64,000 nucleotides of DNA from positions 59,596-123,595 of the forward strand of contig CASKJV010000004.1 in NCBI GenBank assembly GCA_949388605.1. The letters run 5' to 3'. The notes under the pieces are model-generated. The model searched no databases and was not told the origin of the DNA. It saw only the letters and a program-made list of their open reading frames with translations. A program made the position numbers and the translations under genes. Position 1 is the stretch's first letter. Every line of letters starts with the position of its first letter. Positions 28,478-40,265 of the stretch are shown here, in pieces. The DNA is from an uncultured Clostridia bacterium (lineage in GTDB: Bacteria; Bacillota; Clostridia; TANB77; CAG-508).

Positions 28478-28972
28478 ATGGAAAAAAGAATTGATAAGGA
28501 AAATTATTATTTAGATATAGCAGAAACAGTAGCTTCTAGAGCTACATGTTTAAGAAAAAAATATGGTTCAGTAATAGTTAATCATGATCAAATTATCTCT
28601 ACAGGCTATTGTGGAGCTCCAAGAGGAAGAGTAAATTGTTGTGATTTAGGATATTGTACTAAAAAGAAATTACTTCCAGAACAAAGACATGGTGGATATG
28701 ATGCGTGTAGGTCTGTACACAGTGAACAAAATGCTATCATAACTGCTTCAAGAGAAGAGATGATAGGTTCAACTTTGTATTTAGTAGGATATAGAACAGA
28801 AAATCATGATTATGAAAAAGGCGCTGCACCATGTTTGATGTGTAGAAAGCTAATTATTAATGCAGGAATTGAAAAAGTTTTTGTAAGAGTAAATAAGGCT
28901 GAATATCATATTTTTAATGTTAAAGATTGGATAGAAAATGATGAGTTTTTAGAAGGAAGATTAGAATACTAA
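28478..28972 (+). CDS. dCMP/cytidine deaminase family protein
   Basis: HSEQNAI and APCLMCRKLI zinc motifs; ATG 28478 chosen. Confidence 0.85.
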   Translation: MEKRIDKENYYLDIAETVASRATCLRKKYGSVIVNHDQIISTGYCGAPRGRVNCCDLGYCTKKKLLPEQRHGGYDACRSVHSEQNAIITASREEMIGSTLYLVGYRTENHDYEKGAAPCLMCRKLIINAGIEKVFVRVNKAEYHIFNVKDWIENDEFLEGRLEY

Positions 28973-28997
28973 AATTAAATAAAGAAGGATAATTAAG

Positions 28998-30663
28998 TTG
29001 AAAGAAAAATTTTTAAAAAATAAAAAAACTATTAATTATATAATATTAATAATTGTAGGATGCATTTTATGCATACCATTATTAAATTCACAAATAGATG
29101 TTTATTCTGATGATGGGATTCAACATATTGCAAGAGCGTTTGGTACATGGACTAGTATTAAGCAAAATGGAGTGCTTCCAAATGTGATTAACTCATTTAC
29201 TAATAATTTTGGATATTCTTGGAATTTATTTTATGGATCATTGTCAACATATGTAATTATTTTTATAAATTTAATATTTAATAATTTTATAATATCATAT
29301 AAGTTATGTGCGTTTTTAGCACTAGTATTATCTGGATTTTTTATGTATAAATTTATGAATGCTTATACTGAAAATGATAATGTAGCATTACTTTCGAGTA
29401 TTTTATATATGACTTTTCCATATCATTTAACAGATCTTTATACTAGAAATGCTTTAGGAGAATATGCTTCATTTATGTTTATACCACTAGTATTTTATGG
29501 ATTGTATAATTTGTTTTACACTTCAGATAAACAGTACTATTTAGCAATTCGGAGCAATTGGATTAATACTAACACATAATCTTTCAACAATTCTTGTAGC
29601 TTTTTTTGCTTTACTATATTTAGGATTAAATATTGAAAAATTAAAAACTAATCATGTGAAAAAAGGATTAATAATTAATATAATTTTTATTGTTGCTATA
29701 ACTAGTTTTTATTGGATTCCTTTATTGGAAACAAAATTTAGTGCAGACTATCAAGTGTATGAACCTGGAATGATGGCCACAAATGAAAGTACAGCTAAAC
29801 ATGGATTAAAAATCTCTCAGTTTTTTGTAACTATGAATGATGGTTCTTATACTTTTGAATTAGGAATTCATTTTATAATAATTTTAGCGTTTTCGATAAT
29901 GGCATTTAAAAATATAAAAGAAGAATTAAAAGAAACTTATGGCTTTTTCTTAATTTCAGGAATAATTTCTTTATGGATGTCTAGTAAATACTTTCCTTGG
30001 AGATTTCTTCCTCAAGAAATGTGTGTAATTCAATTTCCATGGAGATGTCTAATGATGTCTGGATTTTTCTTTAGTTGTGTATGTGCTTTAAATATATATA
30101 CATTAGTAAAAAAATTTAATAGTAAAGATGTTGCAATAATTTCAATTATTTCAATTTTATATACTGTAGCTTTATTTGGAATGATACCATATAACAAAGA
30201 TATGAAAAATATAGAAGAATTGGATTTGGGAAATGTTTCTGGTAAAGAACATGAGACTATAGCTGGAATGGGTAAAGGGGAATATTTACCAGTAAATAGT
30301 TATAAAAATAGATTTTATATAGCAACTAGAGAAGATAATATTTATACTTTAGAGGGTAAAGCATTAATCGAAAATGAAGTGAAAAATGGAAGTAATTATA
30401 ATGCTAATATTAAAACTTATGATGCAGAATATACAATATTAGAGCTACCATATATTTACTATCCAGGATATGAAGTTAGATTAGATGGAATGATTGCTCA
30501 ATCTTTTGAAACAGAAAATGGTTTTTTAGGAACTATAATGGGAAAAGAAGATGAAGCAGATTTAGAAGTAAATTATACAGGAACAAAAGCTATGTTTATT
30601 TCAAATATAATTTCTGTTATTTCAGGAATTACATTTTTACTTTATGTTTGGAAAAAACATTAA
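28998..30663 (+). CDS. Polytopic membrane protein (YfhO-like), frame interrupted by +1 shift at 29550 (ATT CGG A)
   Basis: ORFs 28998-29579 and 29656-30663 join as ...YYLAI[c]GAIGLILTHNLSTILVAFFALLYLGLNIEKLKTNHVKKG... Confidence 0.8.
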
Positions 30664-30852
30664 ATTGTTGAAAAATAGGTAAGAATGTTATATAATATAC
30701 AAATATTAAAACTACAACTTGTTACTGTAAAAGTTACAAGAAAAGATATATAAATTAAATTAATAAAGAGTTAAAATATGTTCAAGAAAATATATTTTTA
30801 AAGTTGAAATACAACACAATAAATTATTTATTAATTTATGAAAGGAGAAAAG

Positions 30853-32178
30853 ATGGCTAAGCCAATAGTTGCTATAATTGGAAAACCAAATGTAGGAAAA
30901 TCAAGGTTTTTTAACTATGTTGTTGGACAAAGAATTTCAATTGTAGAAGATACTCCAGGAGTTACTAGAGATAGAGTTTATGCAGATACTTCTTGGAGAG
31001 ATAGAGAATTTACATTAATAGATACAGGAGGTATAGAGCCTGAATCACAAGATATTATAATTTCTCAAATGAGAGAACAAGCCAATATTGCAATAAGCAT
31101 TGCAGATGTTATTTTATTTATGACAGATATTAGACAGGGAGTTACATCTGCAGATTCTGAAATTGCAATGATGTTAAAAAAATCACAAAAAGAAGTTATT
31201 TTAGTATGTAATAAATCAGATAATTATGGAGAACCACCAGCAGAAATTTATGAATTTTATAATTTGGGAATAGGAGATCCACATCCAATATCTGCTGCAA
31301 ATGCTATAGGAATAGGTGATTTGTTAGATGAAATATATAATAAATTACCACCAAAATCAGATGAAGAATTTAATAATGATAGAATAAAAGTTGCTATTAT
31401 AGGAAAGCCAAATGTAGGAAAATCATCTCTTTTGAATAAGATTTTAGGAGAAGATAGAAGTATTGTTAGTAATATTGCAGGTACAACAAGAGATGCTATA
31501 GATTCAGAGTTTGAAAATGAATATGGAAAATATACTTTTATAGATACTGCAGGTATTAGAAAAAAAGCTAAAGTAAATGAATCTATAGAAAAATTTAGTG
31601 TAATGAGAACTCTTTTTGCAATTGAAAGAGCTGATGTATGTTTAGTTTTAATAGATGCAAATGAAGGAGTTACAGATCAAGATGCTAAAATTTTAGGTGA
31701 AGCTCATGAAGCAGGAAAAGGTATAATTATAGTTGTAAATAAATGGGATGATATAGAAAAAGAAAATGGTACTTTAGAAAAATATAGAAAAGAAGTTTAT
31801 AACAATCTTTCTTATGCACAATATGCACCAATTCTATTTGTTTCAGCTAAAACTGGTCAAAGAGTAAATAAAATTTTCGAAAAAGTAAATCATGTGGCAG
31901 AAGAAAATAGCAAAAGAATTTCAACTTCAGTTATAAATGAAGTTATAAATGAAGCAATTGCTGTAGTTCAACCACCTACAGATAAAGGAAAGAGATTAAA
32001 AATTTTATATGGTACACAAGCTTGTACTAATCCACCAACTTTTGTTATATTCTGTAATAATAAATCTTTATTCCATTTTTCTTATCAAAGATATTTAATA
32101 AATTGTTTTAGAAATAATTTTGGATTTGAGGGAACACCAGTCAGATTAATAATTAGAGAAAAAGGCGATAAAGAATAA
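30853..32178 (+). CDS. der: Ribosome biogenesis GTPase Der
   Basis: Two G domains GKPNVGKS, DTPGVTRD, second IIGKPNVGKSSLLNKI; C-term KH-like; start at 30853 after aaaggag. Confidence 0.95.
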   Translation: MAKPIVAIIGKPNVGKSRFFNYVVGQRISIVEDTPGVTRDRVYADTSWRDREFTLIDTGGIEPESQDIIISQMREQANIAISIADVILFMTDIRQGVTSADSEIAMMLKKSQKEVILVCNKSDNYGEPPAEIYEFYNLGIGDPHPISAANAIGIGDLLDEIYNKLPPKSDEEFNNDRIKVAIIGKPNVGKSSLLNKILGEDRSIVSNIAGTTRDAIDSEFENEYGKYTFIDTAGIRKKAKVNESIEKFSVMRTLFAIERADVCLVLIDANEGVTDQDAKILGEAHEAGKGIIIVVNKWDDIEKENGTLEKYRKEVYNNLSYAQYAPILFVSAKTGQRVNKIFEKVNHVAEENSKRISTSVINEVINEAIAVVQPPTDKGKRLKILYGTQACTNPPTFVIFCNNKSLFHFSYQRYLINCFRNNFGFEGTPVRLIIREKGDKE

Positions 32179-32270
32179 ACTTAAAATTAAATTACAAATA
32201 AACATTAACAAAGTTATATGTAAATAAAAATTACTTTATTTACACAATTTATACAAAAGGAGGAATTATT

Positions 32271-32930
32271 ATGGTAGCATACATAATAATAGCTATTATT
32301 GCATATGCAATAGGTAGTATCAATTTTTCTGTTTTAGTTAGTAAAAAAATAGCAGGATTTGATGTTAGAGAAAAAGGAAGTGGAAATGCAGGTTCAACAA
32401 ATGTTTTAAGAACAGTTGGAAAAAGAGCAGCAGTTATAACATTAATTGCCGATATTTTGAAAGGAATTGTTGCAATTTTAATAGCTTGGATAGTAGGAAA
32501 ATTTGTAAAAGAAGTTAGTTCAGCAATTCTAGTAGAAATAGCAGCACTAGCTGTTGTTATTGGACATACTTTTCCAATATTTTTTGAATTTAAAGGTGGA
32601 AAAGGTGTAGCAACAAGTTTAGGAATAGTTCTTATAATAAATTGGAAAATAGGATTAATTTGTTTAGTATTTGCTTTAGCAATAATGGCAATTACACGAA
32701 TGGTATCTTTAGGATCAATAACAGCATCTGTATTGTTTGCTGTATTAACATTGTTTATTAGAGATTCTTACATAGTAGAATTTGAATTTAGTTATATAAT
32801 ATTTGGAATTTTACTAGCAGCTTTTGTTATATTTAACCATAGAAGTAATTTGAAAAGAATTATTTCAGGAGAAGAAAACAAATTAAGTTTTAATAAAAAA
32901 AATGATGATAGTAAAATTGAAAAAAGTTAA
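32271..32930 (+). CDS. plsY: Glycerol-3-phosphate acyltransferase PlsY
   Basis: GSGNAGSTNVLRTVGKR, GHTFPIFFEFKGGKGVATSLG. Confidence 0.95.
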   Translation: MVAYIIIAIIAYAIGSINFSVLVSKKIAGFDVREKGSGNAGSTNVLRTVGKRAAVITLIADILKGIVAILIAWIVGKFVKEVSSAILVEIAALAVVIGHTFPIFFEFKGGKGVATSLGIVLIINWKIGLICLVFALAIMAITRMVSLGSITASVLFAVLTLFIRDSYIVEFEFSYIIFGILLAAFVIFNHRSNLKRIISGEENKLSFNKKNDDSKIEKS

Positions 32931-32957
32931 TATATTAATTCAAAAGAGGATACAGTT

Positions 32958-34694
32958 TTGAAAATTTTAAAAAAACATATTAGTTTAATAATATTAATAA
33001 TCATAATAGTGTTATCATGTGTATTAAAGCAAGAGCTTATAAAAACAATACCTATATTAGCAAATGCTGGAGCTGTAGAAGATGATGAACTTATGATTGA
33101 ACATGCAAAAACAATATTAAGTGGAAATTGGTTAGGTAATTATAAATATAATACAATTTATAAAAACGTATTTTTTTCCATATTTTTAGCACTAGCTAAA
33201 ACTGTAAATATTTCTTATATAAATGCAGTAACATTACTATATTCTATAGCATGTGTAATATTTATGATAGCAATAAGCAAATTAATAAAAAGTAAAGTAT
33301 CTTTTGTAATACTATTTGAATTCCTATTATGGAATCCAGTAATGTATTCACAATCTGTTCTTCAAAGAGTTTACAGAAATTCAATTATACCAGCATTGGC
33401 ACTAATTGTTGTTGGAAGTTATATTGCTATGTTTTTAAATAGAGAATCTAAAACTAGATATATTGCAATATGGTCATTTATTGCATCTATTGCATTTAGT
33501 AGTTTTTATTATACAAGAGAAGACTCAATGTGGTTAATTCCATTTATAATATTTATTATATCTTCAACAATTATTTTTTATATTCTTAAACTTATTAATA
33601 AAAAGAACATAAAAGAAGACTTAATAAATATAGTAGTAAAAGTTTTATTTTTACTACTTCCTATTATTGTAACAATACTTTTAGGAAATTGGATAGCGGT
33701 TAAAAATCAACAATATTATGGAGAAAAAATAGTTAATACACAATCAAACAGTAAACTTTCGGAATTAACAAATTTAATTTATTCAATTAAACCCAATATA
33801 GAGATAGAAAGAGTTTCTAATACTAGAGAAAAAATTAATAGAATGGCAGAAGTTTCTCCATCTTTAGCTATTATAAAACCAAACTTAGATAAAATGATGG
33901 ATATATATGCAGGGGGAGAAAATGAAGAAGTTATTAATGGATTATTTACTTGGGCTTTAATAACTGCTGTTTCTAACTCTGGATATGATACATTACAAAA
34001 AGAAAATGAATTATATACAAATATTATTAATGAATTAAATATGGCATTAGATAATAAATTATTAGAAAAACAAAATACAATGCCATTTTTAGGATGTGAA
34101 GCATTAAAAAAAGAAGAATATGTACAATGGTTTAATACTACAATAAGAGCAGTAAAATATATAAGTAATTATAATAATGTAAATTTAATAAATACAAAAC
34201 CTAGTTTATACTATCCAGGTTTATATGAATATATGTCATATTTTAAAGAAATAACTGGAAATAGAGTAATACTAGAAGATAATGCGACAGATCCTGATGG
34301 AAACAAAATGCTGGAGTTAATTGGTCAAGAAGAATATATAAAATCTGTTGAAAACAAAATAAAAGTTTTTGCTATTATAAGAAAAATTTATATACCGCTT
34401 GCCCAAATTTTGGAACTAAGTGGAATTATTTCGTATATTGTATTAACAATTACTATAATAATTGAAATATTTAATAAGAAATATAATAGTATTCCATTAT
34501 GGATTATAGAGTCAGCAATTTTAGGAGCAATTCTCACCTTGATTATTGGAGTTTCATATGTAGAAATTACACAAACAAATGCAATTGTAACTTTATATTT
34601 ATCAGGTGCATTTCCTTTATTTATTGCTTTCTCGTTTATTTCTATTTATAATATATTTATAAAATTTTGTCGAAAAACCTACTTTGAAAAATAA
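32958..34694 (+). CDS. Polytopic membrane protein, unknown
   Basis: TTG start, many hydrophobic segments. Confidence 0.7.
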   Translation: MKILKKHISLIILIIIIVLSCVLKQELIKTIPILANAGAVEDDELMIEHAKTILSGNWLGNYKYNTIYKNVFFSIFLALAKTVNISYINAVTLLYSIACVIFMIAISKLIKSKVSFVILFEFLLWNPVMYSQSVLQRVYRNSIIPALALIVVGSYIAMFLNRESKTRYIAIWSFIASIAFSSFYYTREDSMWLIPFIIFIISSTIIFYILKLINKKNIKEDLINIVVKVLFLLLPIIVTILLGNWIAVKNQQYYGEKIVNTQSNSKLSELTNLIYSIKPNIEIERVSNTREKINRMAEVSPSLAIIKPNLDKMMDIYAGGENEEVINGLFTWALITAVSNSGYDTLQKENELYTNIINELNMALDNKLLEKQNTMPFLGCEALKKEEYVQWFNTTIRAVKYISNYNNVNLINTKPSLYYPGLYEYMSYFKEITGNRVILEDNATDPDGNKMLELIGQEEYIKSVENKIKVFAIIRKIYIPLAQILELSGIISYIVLTITIIIEIFNKKYNSIPLWIIESAILGAILTLIIGVSYVEITQTNAIVTLYLSGAFPLFIAFSFISIYNIFIKFCRKTYFEK

Positions 34695-34754
34695 TTTTAT
34701 GAAAATACAAAGAACAAAAGTCGACAATATAAAATTAAAAAAGGAGAATATTAA

Positions 34755-35741
34755 ATGAAAAAAATTGCAATAATAGGAAGTGGAAGCTGGGGAACTGCAT
34801 TAGGAGTATGTTTAGCTAGAAATGGAAATGAAGTAAAAATATGGTCATTTAGTGAAGAAGAAAAAAGAAGTATTAATGAAGAAAGAAAATGTATTTTTTT
34901 ACCAAAGGCTAATATACCAGATAATATAATATGTTCAAGTGACTTTAATGAAGTATTAGAAGGTGCTGAAATAATTTTACATGTAACTCCTTCAAAATTT
35001 GTTAGAAGTACATTAAAACAATATAAAGATTTAGTAAAAAAAGATCAATTATTTATAATGTGTTCAAAAGGATTTGAAGCAGAAACTAATTTAACTTTAG
35101 ATAAAGTTATTGAGGAAGAGCTACCAGATGTGCGTTATGGAATATTATCAGGGCCAAGTCATGCTGAAGAAGTTTCTATAGGAATACCAACCGCATTAGT
35201 TATTGCTTCAAAAGATGAAGAATTAAAAGAAAAAGTAATAGAAGTATTTAAAAGTAATATAATAAGAATGTATACATCAAAAGATATAAAAGGAGTTGAA
35301 CTTGGTGGTGCATTAAAAAATATTATTGCTTTTTGTGCAGGTATTGGAGTGGGATTAGAATTAGGAGATAACACTTTTGCAGCTTTATTAACAAGAGGAT
35401 TAGTAGAAATTGCAAGATTAGGAACTGCTATGGGAGGAGAAGAAAAAACTTTTTATGGTTTAACAGGTTTAGGTGATTTAATAGTAACTTGTGGAAGTGA
35501 ACATAGTAGAAATAGAAGTGCTGGAGTTATGATAGGAAAAGGATTTTCTATAGAAGAAACTAGAAAAGAAATTGGAATGACAATTGAAAGTGTAGATAAT
35601 ATTGATGTAGCATATGAATTATCAAAAATATATAATGTAGAAATGCCTATAGTGCATGCAGTTTATGATGTTTTATATAATGGATTGGATCCAAGAGTAG
35701 CAGTTAATAATTTAATGACAAGAGATTTAAAAGAAGAATAA
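34755..35741 (+). CDS. gpsA: NAD(P)H-dependent glycerol-3-phosphate dehydrogenase
   Basis: IIGSGSWGTALGVCLARNG, SGPSHAEEV, GVELGGALKNIIAFCAGI. Confidence 0.95.
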   Translation: MKKIAIIGSGSWGTALGVCLARNGNEVKIWSFSEEEKRSINEERKCIFLPKANIPDNIICSSDFNEVLEGAEIILHVTPSKFVRSTLKQYKDLVKKDQLFIMCSKGFEAETNLTLDKVIEEELPDVRYGILSGPSHAEEVSIGIPTALVIASKDEELKEKVIEVFKSNIIRMYTSKDIKGVELGGALKNIIAFCAGIGVGLELGDNTFAALLTRGLVEIARLGTAMGGEEKTFYGLTGLGDLIVTCGSEHSRNRSAGVMIGKGFSIEETRKEIGMTIESVDNIDVAYELSKIYNVEMPIVHAVYDVLYNGLDPRVAVNNLMTRDLKEE

Positions 35742-35760
35742 AAAATAAGGAGGAATTAAA

Positions 35761-36240
35761 ATGGATTTTTTAAACAAATTAGGTAAAAAAGCAAGTGAGG
35801 CTTATCATGCAACAAAGGAAAAAGCAAGTGATATTTCAGAAGAAATAAAATTAAAATCAAAAGTAAATTCTTTAGAAGAAAAAGTTTATGAACTTTATGC
35901 AGAAATTGGTGAGATTGTATATCAAGAAGTTAAAGCTGGAAAAGATGTATCAAAAGATGAAATAACTATTAAATGTGAAGAAATTTCTAGAAAAAAAGAT
36001 GAGATAGCTAAATTAAAAGCAGAAATTTTAGCTGTAAAAAAAATAAAAAAATGTGAAAGCTGTGGTGTAGAATTAGATATAACAGCAGAATTTTGTTCAA
36101 AATGTGGTAAAGAACAACCCAAAATAGAAAAAGTTGAAATAAAAGAAAATGTAGAAGCTACAACAAAAGAAGCAGAAGTTATAGAAGTAAATAATGTTGA
36201 AGAAGATTCTTCTAAAGATAAAGAAGAAAATAATGATTAA
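35761..36240 (+). CDS. Coiled-coil zinc-ribbon protein
   Basis: CESCGVELDITAEFCSKCGKEQ. Confidence 0.7.
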   Translation: MDFLNKLGKKASEAYHATKEKASDISEEIKLKSKVNSLEEKVYELYAEIGEIVYQEVKAGKDVSKDEITIKCEEISRKKDEIAKLKAEILAVKKIKKCESCGVELDITAEFCSKCGKEQPKIEKVEIKENVEATTKEAEVIEVNNVEEDSSKDKEENND

Positions 36241-36259
36241 TAAAAAGGTTGTTTAAGTT

Positions 36260-36700
36260 ATGAAATTGGTGGTTCAAAGAGTAAATAAAGCTCAAGTAGA
36301 AGTTGATGGAAAAATTGTTGGAAAGATAAATAAAGGTTTTATGGTACTATGTGGAATTACACATGATGATACTGAAAAACAAGCAGATATTTTAGCAAGA
36401 AAATTATGCAATTTAAGAGTTTTTGAAGATGAAAATGAAAAAATGAATCTTTCTCTTAAAGATGTAAAAGGTGAACTTTTAATTATTTCTCAATTTACCT
36501 TATATGCAGATACAATAAGTAGTGGTAATAGACCTAGTTTTAGTGCTGCTGCTAGACCAGAAAAAGCAGAACCACTATATGAATATTTTTTGAAAAAATG
36601 TGAAGAAAATGAAATTCATGTTGAAAAAGGTATATTTGGCGCAAATATGCAAGTTTCTTTAGTAAATGACGGACCTGTAACAATTATTTTAGAAAAATAA
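36260..36700 (+). CDS. dtd: D-aminoacyl-tRNA deacylase
   Basis: [41 protein letters not shown]. Confidence 0.95.
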   Translation: MKLVVQRVNKAQVEVDGKIVGKINKGFMVLCGITHDDTEKQADILARKLCNLRVFEDENEKMNLSLKDVKGELLIISQFTLYADTISSGNRPSFSAAARPEKAEPLYEYFLKKCEENEIHVEKGIFGANMQVSLVNDGPVTIILEK

Positions 36701-36701
36701 T

Positions 36702-36998
36702 TTAATATGGATATCTTTCATAAATATATTTAATTAATTTATTTATATTATCATCAGACACACATATATATACATCTTCATCAAGAGAAATCCATAGTTT
36801 TATTTCATATTTTTGCTTATTATCAATATAGCATGAAATTATATCTATGATTTCAACTGGATTTTCATATTCAATTTTACAAATCAAGTTATTTTTTAAA
36901 TTTAAATTCTTAGAATAATATTGTTCTAAGAATTTTTTTATTTCACCATCTTTTTCGCTATATAAATTTATTGTTGTCTTCATAAAAAATCCTTTCAA
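36702..36998 (-). CDS. Hypothetical protein
   Basis: Minus-strand ORF in a strand-exclusive gap with RBS-like aaaggatt. Confidence 0.5.
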   Translation of the reverse strand: MKGFFMKTTINLYSEKDGEIKKFLEQYYSKNLNLKNNLICKIEYENPVEIIDIISCYIDNKQKYEIKLWISLDEDVYICVSDDNINKLIKYIYERYPY

Positions 36999-37192
36999 AA
37001 ATCGATAATTTAGGAAATTATTAATGTATATAATATTAACAAGAAAAATATAGATTTTGTGTAATACAATCTAATATTAATACAAATAATAATTGTAAAG
37101 ATTAATAATATTATTTGAAAAAAAATAATATTTATTCTGCATTTTATGTATAAAATCTAGAAATAGATTGATAATACTATTGGAGGAAGTTT

Positions 37193-37891
37193 ATGGTAAA
37201 AAAATATATTTTTTGTTTTATAATTTTGATAATAATGTTATTTTCATTTGCAGGATGTTCAGGAATTGATGGAGAAATGAAAAGCGTTAGTGTTGAAAAA
37301 AAGTCTAGTAGCGAAATTGAATATTTAGAAAATGAAATTTTTACAATTATTAATAAATTTTCGAAAAATGAATATGAAAAAGATAATGGAATAGATTGGA
37401 AAGATGTAAATAAAGATGCTCAAAAGATAGGAAAAGTTTTAGATACAGTAATGTTAGATTTTGGAGAAGCTAAAGTTTCTAATGATGAATTAAATAATTT
37501 AAGAAATGAAATAAATAATTTATTAATTTATACTACAAATGAAGATGTAAATAATTTATTTAAAAGTGCAAGCAATTTATACTCTGTACTTCCAGAATAT
37601 TATTCCAGATTTTCAGAAGATAATAATAAAAAACTTGTAATGGATTTGAAATCTCTAATATTAAAAAGCTACACAAGTGCATATTTTTTAGATTGGGGGA
37701 CAGCAAAATCAAATGCATTATTAGCTGAAAATAAATATAAAGAAATGTCTGATAATTTGGAATATATGAAAGAAAACTCTTATAATTTAAATAAAGTTTA
37801 TATTTTAGTAGAAGAGTTTAAAAATGCAGTTGATTTAGAAGAATTGGAACTAGCAAAAATAAAATACATTAATTTTATAGAGAAAATTTAA
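37193..37891 (+). CDS. Hypothetical lipoprotein
   Basis: Signal peptide with lipobox-like FAGC; RBS ggagg. Confidence 0.65.
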   Translation: MVKKYIFCFIILIIMLFSFAGCSGIDGEMKSVSVEKKSSSEIEYLENEIFTIINKFSKNEYEKDNGIDWKDVNKDAQKIGKVLDTVMLDFGEAKVSNDELNNLRNEINNLLIYTTNEDVNNLFKSASNLYSVLPEYYSRFSEDNNKKLVMDLKSLILKSYTSAYFLDWGTAKSNALLAENKYKEMSDNLEYMKENSYNLNKVYILVEEFKNAVDLEELELAKIKYINFIEKI

Positions 37892-37963
37892 AAAATAATA
37901 ATAAAATTGGAATTGCGGAGAAATTTCATATTATAGAACAAAAGTGGACGATATGATAATAAA

Positions 37964-37995
37964 AAATAAGCGATATAAAAATATATCGCTTATTT
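37964..37995. terminator. Bidirectional terminator between convergent genes
   Basis: AAATAAGCGATATAaaaaTATATCGCTTATTT. Confidence 0.75.
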
Positions 37996-37999
37996 AAAT

Positions 38000-39010
38000 T
38001 TAATTATTATTATTTTCATTATCATATTCTATTAATTTTTGAATAATTTGAACAGCATTAGAAGCCGCACCTTTTCTAATATTATCAGCTACACACCAAA
38101 AGTTAATTCCAGATTTAACACTAAAATCTCTTCTAATTCTTCCAACAAAAGTCTCATCATGTCCAGTAGCATTTAAGGCTAGAGGGTAAATATTACTATC
38201 TGGATCATCTTGAACTATAATTCCAGTAGCATTTATTAAAAGTTCTTTTAATTCTTTTAAATCAAAGTCTTTTTCGAATTCAACATTTATAGATTCGCTG
38301 TGAGAATTTATAACTGGTACACGTACTGTTGTTGCAGTTATTTTTAAATCTGGTTTTTTCAAAATTTTTCTTGTTTCATTTATCATTTTTTCTTCTTCCT
38401 TAGTATAACCATTATCTAAGAAAGAATCTATGTGAGGTAAACAATTATTAACTATAGGATAAGGAAATTTTTTAGGCTCCTCATCATGTAAACCTCTTTC
38501 TAAATCATTAACACCCTCTTGACCAGCACCAGATACAGCTTGGTATGTAGAGTAGATAATTCTTTTTATAGTGTATTTATCATCTAAAACTTTTAAAGGA
38601 ATAACTGCTTGAATTGTTGAACAATTAGGGTTGGCAATAATTCCATTATTATTTTTTATTTCTTCTGGATTAACTTCTGGAACAACTAAAGGAACATCTT
38701 TATTCATTCTAAAAGCACTGCTATTATCTACTACAATACATCCTTTTTCTGCTGCAATTGGGGCAAAATAGTTTGAAGCATCACTTCCAGCAGAAAATAT
38801 AGCAAAATCAAATCCTTCATCAAAAGAAGTACTTTTTAATTCTTGCACCAAATATTGTTTTCCTTTGAAAAAGAAATCTGTTCCAGCTGATTTTCTAGTT
38901 GCAAAAAAAGAGCATTGTGAAATTGGTAAATCATATTCTTGGATTACTTCAATAACTTTTCTACCAACAATTCCCGTTGCTCCGACAATAGCTAATTTAT
39001 ATTCTTTCAT
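38000..39010 (-). CDS. asd: Aspartate-semialdehyde dehydrogenase
   Basis: LAIVGATGIVGRKVIEVI, NPNCSTIQAVIPLK, SGAGQEGV. Confidence 0.95.
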   Translation of the reverse strand: MKEYKLAIVGATGIVGRKVIEVIQEYDLPISQCSFFATRKSAGTDFFFKGKQYLVQELKSTSFDEGFDFAIFSAGSDASNYFAPIAAEKGCIVVDNSSAFRMNKDVPLVVPEVNPEEIKNNNGIIANPNCSTIQAVIPLKVLDDKYTIKRIIYSTYQAVSGAGQEGVNDLERGLHDEEPKKFPYPIVNNCLPHIDSFLDNGYTKEEEKMINETRKILKKPDLKITATTVRVPVINSHSESINVEFEKDFDLKELKELLINATGIIVQDDPDSNIYPLALNATGHDETFVGRIRRDFSVKSGINFWCVADNIRKGAASNAVQIIQKLIEYDNENNNN

Positions 39011-39188
39011 AATAAACCTCCTCATATTTTCTTTAAGGAATATGTATTATTATATTCTAAAAAAATAAATTTGTACATAGGGAATTACAAAAAATACTGT
39101 TATAATAATACACATCAAGCAAAATTTTTAAATTAATTAAAGTTTTGTATTTAATATATAAGAGTAGAACCAAGAAATTAAATATATT

Positions 39189-39911
39189 TTATTCATAATA
39201 AGTATATGTTTTAATATATTCAGAAAGAGCTTTTTTAAATTCGGAAAAATTATCAAATGTATTTGTATAGTACTCATAATATATTTGTCTTAGATCACTA
39301 TCTGAAATATAGTCATTAATATTAAATTCTTCATTAGAAGAACTTGTATTATTAGAATCGATATGAGTGTTAATTTCAGTAAGATTTTCATTAATTCTAT
39401 TTATAGTATTATGTTTTTTATAAGAATTATATTGAAATATTGTTACTAAAAAAATAGCTAAATAGGCTAATAATACAATAAAAACAGTTACTATACTAAC
39501 CTTTAGTTTGTTAACGAAAATATCATTTGTATATTGCGAATTGTTATTATAAGAATTAGTGTAATTATTTTGAATGTTACGACTAGTATAATGTGATGAC
39601 GTTTTTGAAGTATAATTATTACTATAACTATTATCATCGTAATTATAATTGGAAGTAGTGTATTTAGGGGGAGTATAGTTATAAGTATTTATATCATCTG
39701 GCGGATTTAATTCTAAATCGTATTTGGCTCTTTTATTACTATCAGACAAAATGTCATAAGCTACATTTATTTCTTGAGTCTTTTTTTCAGCAAAAGTTTT
39801 ATCACCTTGATATAAATCTGGGTGATATTTTTTTACTAAAGTTTTATAATTACTTTTAATTTCTTCATAAGATGCAGTTTTACTTACACCTAAGATTTCA
39901 TAATAATTCAT
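39189..39911 (-). CDS. J-domain (DnaJ-like) membrane protein
   Basis: [33 protein letters not shown]; one TM segment. Confidence 0.9.
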   Translation of the reverse strand: MNYYEILGVSKTASYEEIKSNYKTLVKKYHPDLYQGDKTFAEKKTQEINVAYDILSDSNKRAKYDLELNPPDDINTYNYTPPKYTTSNYNYDDNSYSNNYTSKTSSHYTSRNIQNNYTNSYNNNSQYTNDIFVNKLKVSIVTVFIVLLAYLAIFLVTIFQYNSYKKHNTINRINENLTEINTHIDSNNTSSSNEEFNINDYISDSDLRQIYYEYYTNTFDNFSEFKKALSEYIKTYTYYE

Positions 39912-40265
39912 TATTTCTCCACATGTTTGATAAAATTTATATAAAATTATATATAATAAATTATAAATATAATTTGTTCAAAAAGCAATATAAAAGTGCT
40001 TGTTAGAAACATATGAATTGTAGCATATATAAGTTATAGCTATAAAAAAAGCTGGTTGCGTGAGTTTAGTTTGGCTTTTTACAATTATTATAATGTTTAT
40101 TTTTGATTTTATAATAGGAAATTTTTATTATAAATAATTAATAAATTATAAGAACAATTCAGTTTAATATATATTATTAATAAATTAGAAAATATTATTA
40201 AAAAATAAGTCAAAATCTTGAAAATAGAGTCGAAATAGTATAAAATGTAAAAGTTATTAGGAGGA

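Noticed and set aside
9605-29552. Plain sequencing error as the explanation of both frameshifts
   Set aside because: Not fully excluded. But two independent errors each inserting C into ATTGGA after nearly identical Tyr-Leu-x-Ile codons, and coinciding with the only native + strand CGG triplets, is unlikely, so I kept it as a finding with read checks.
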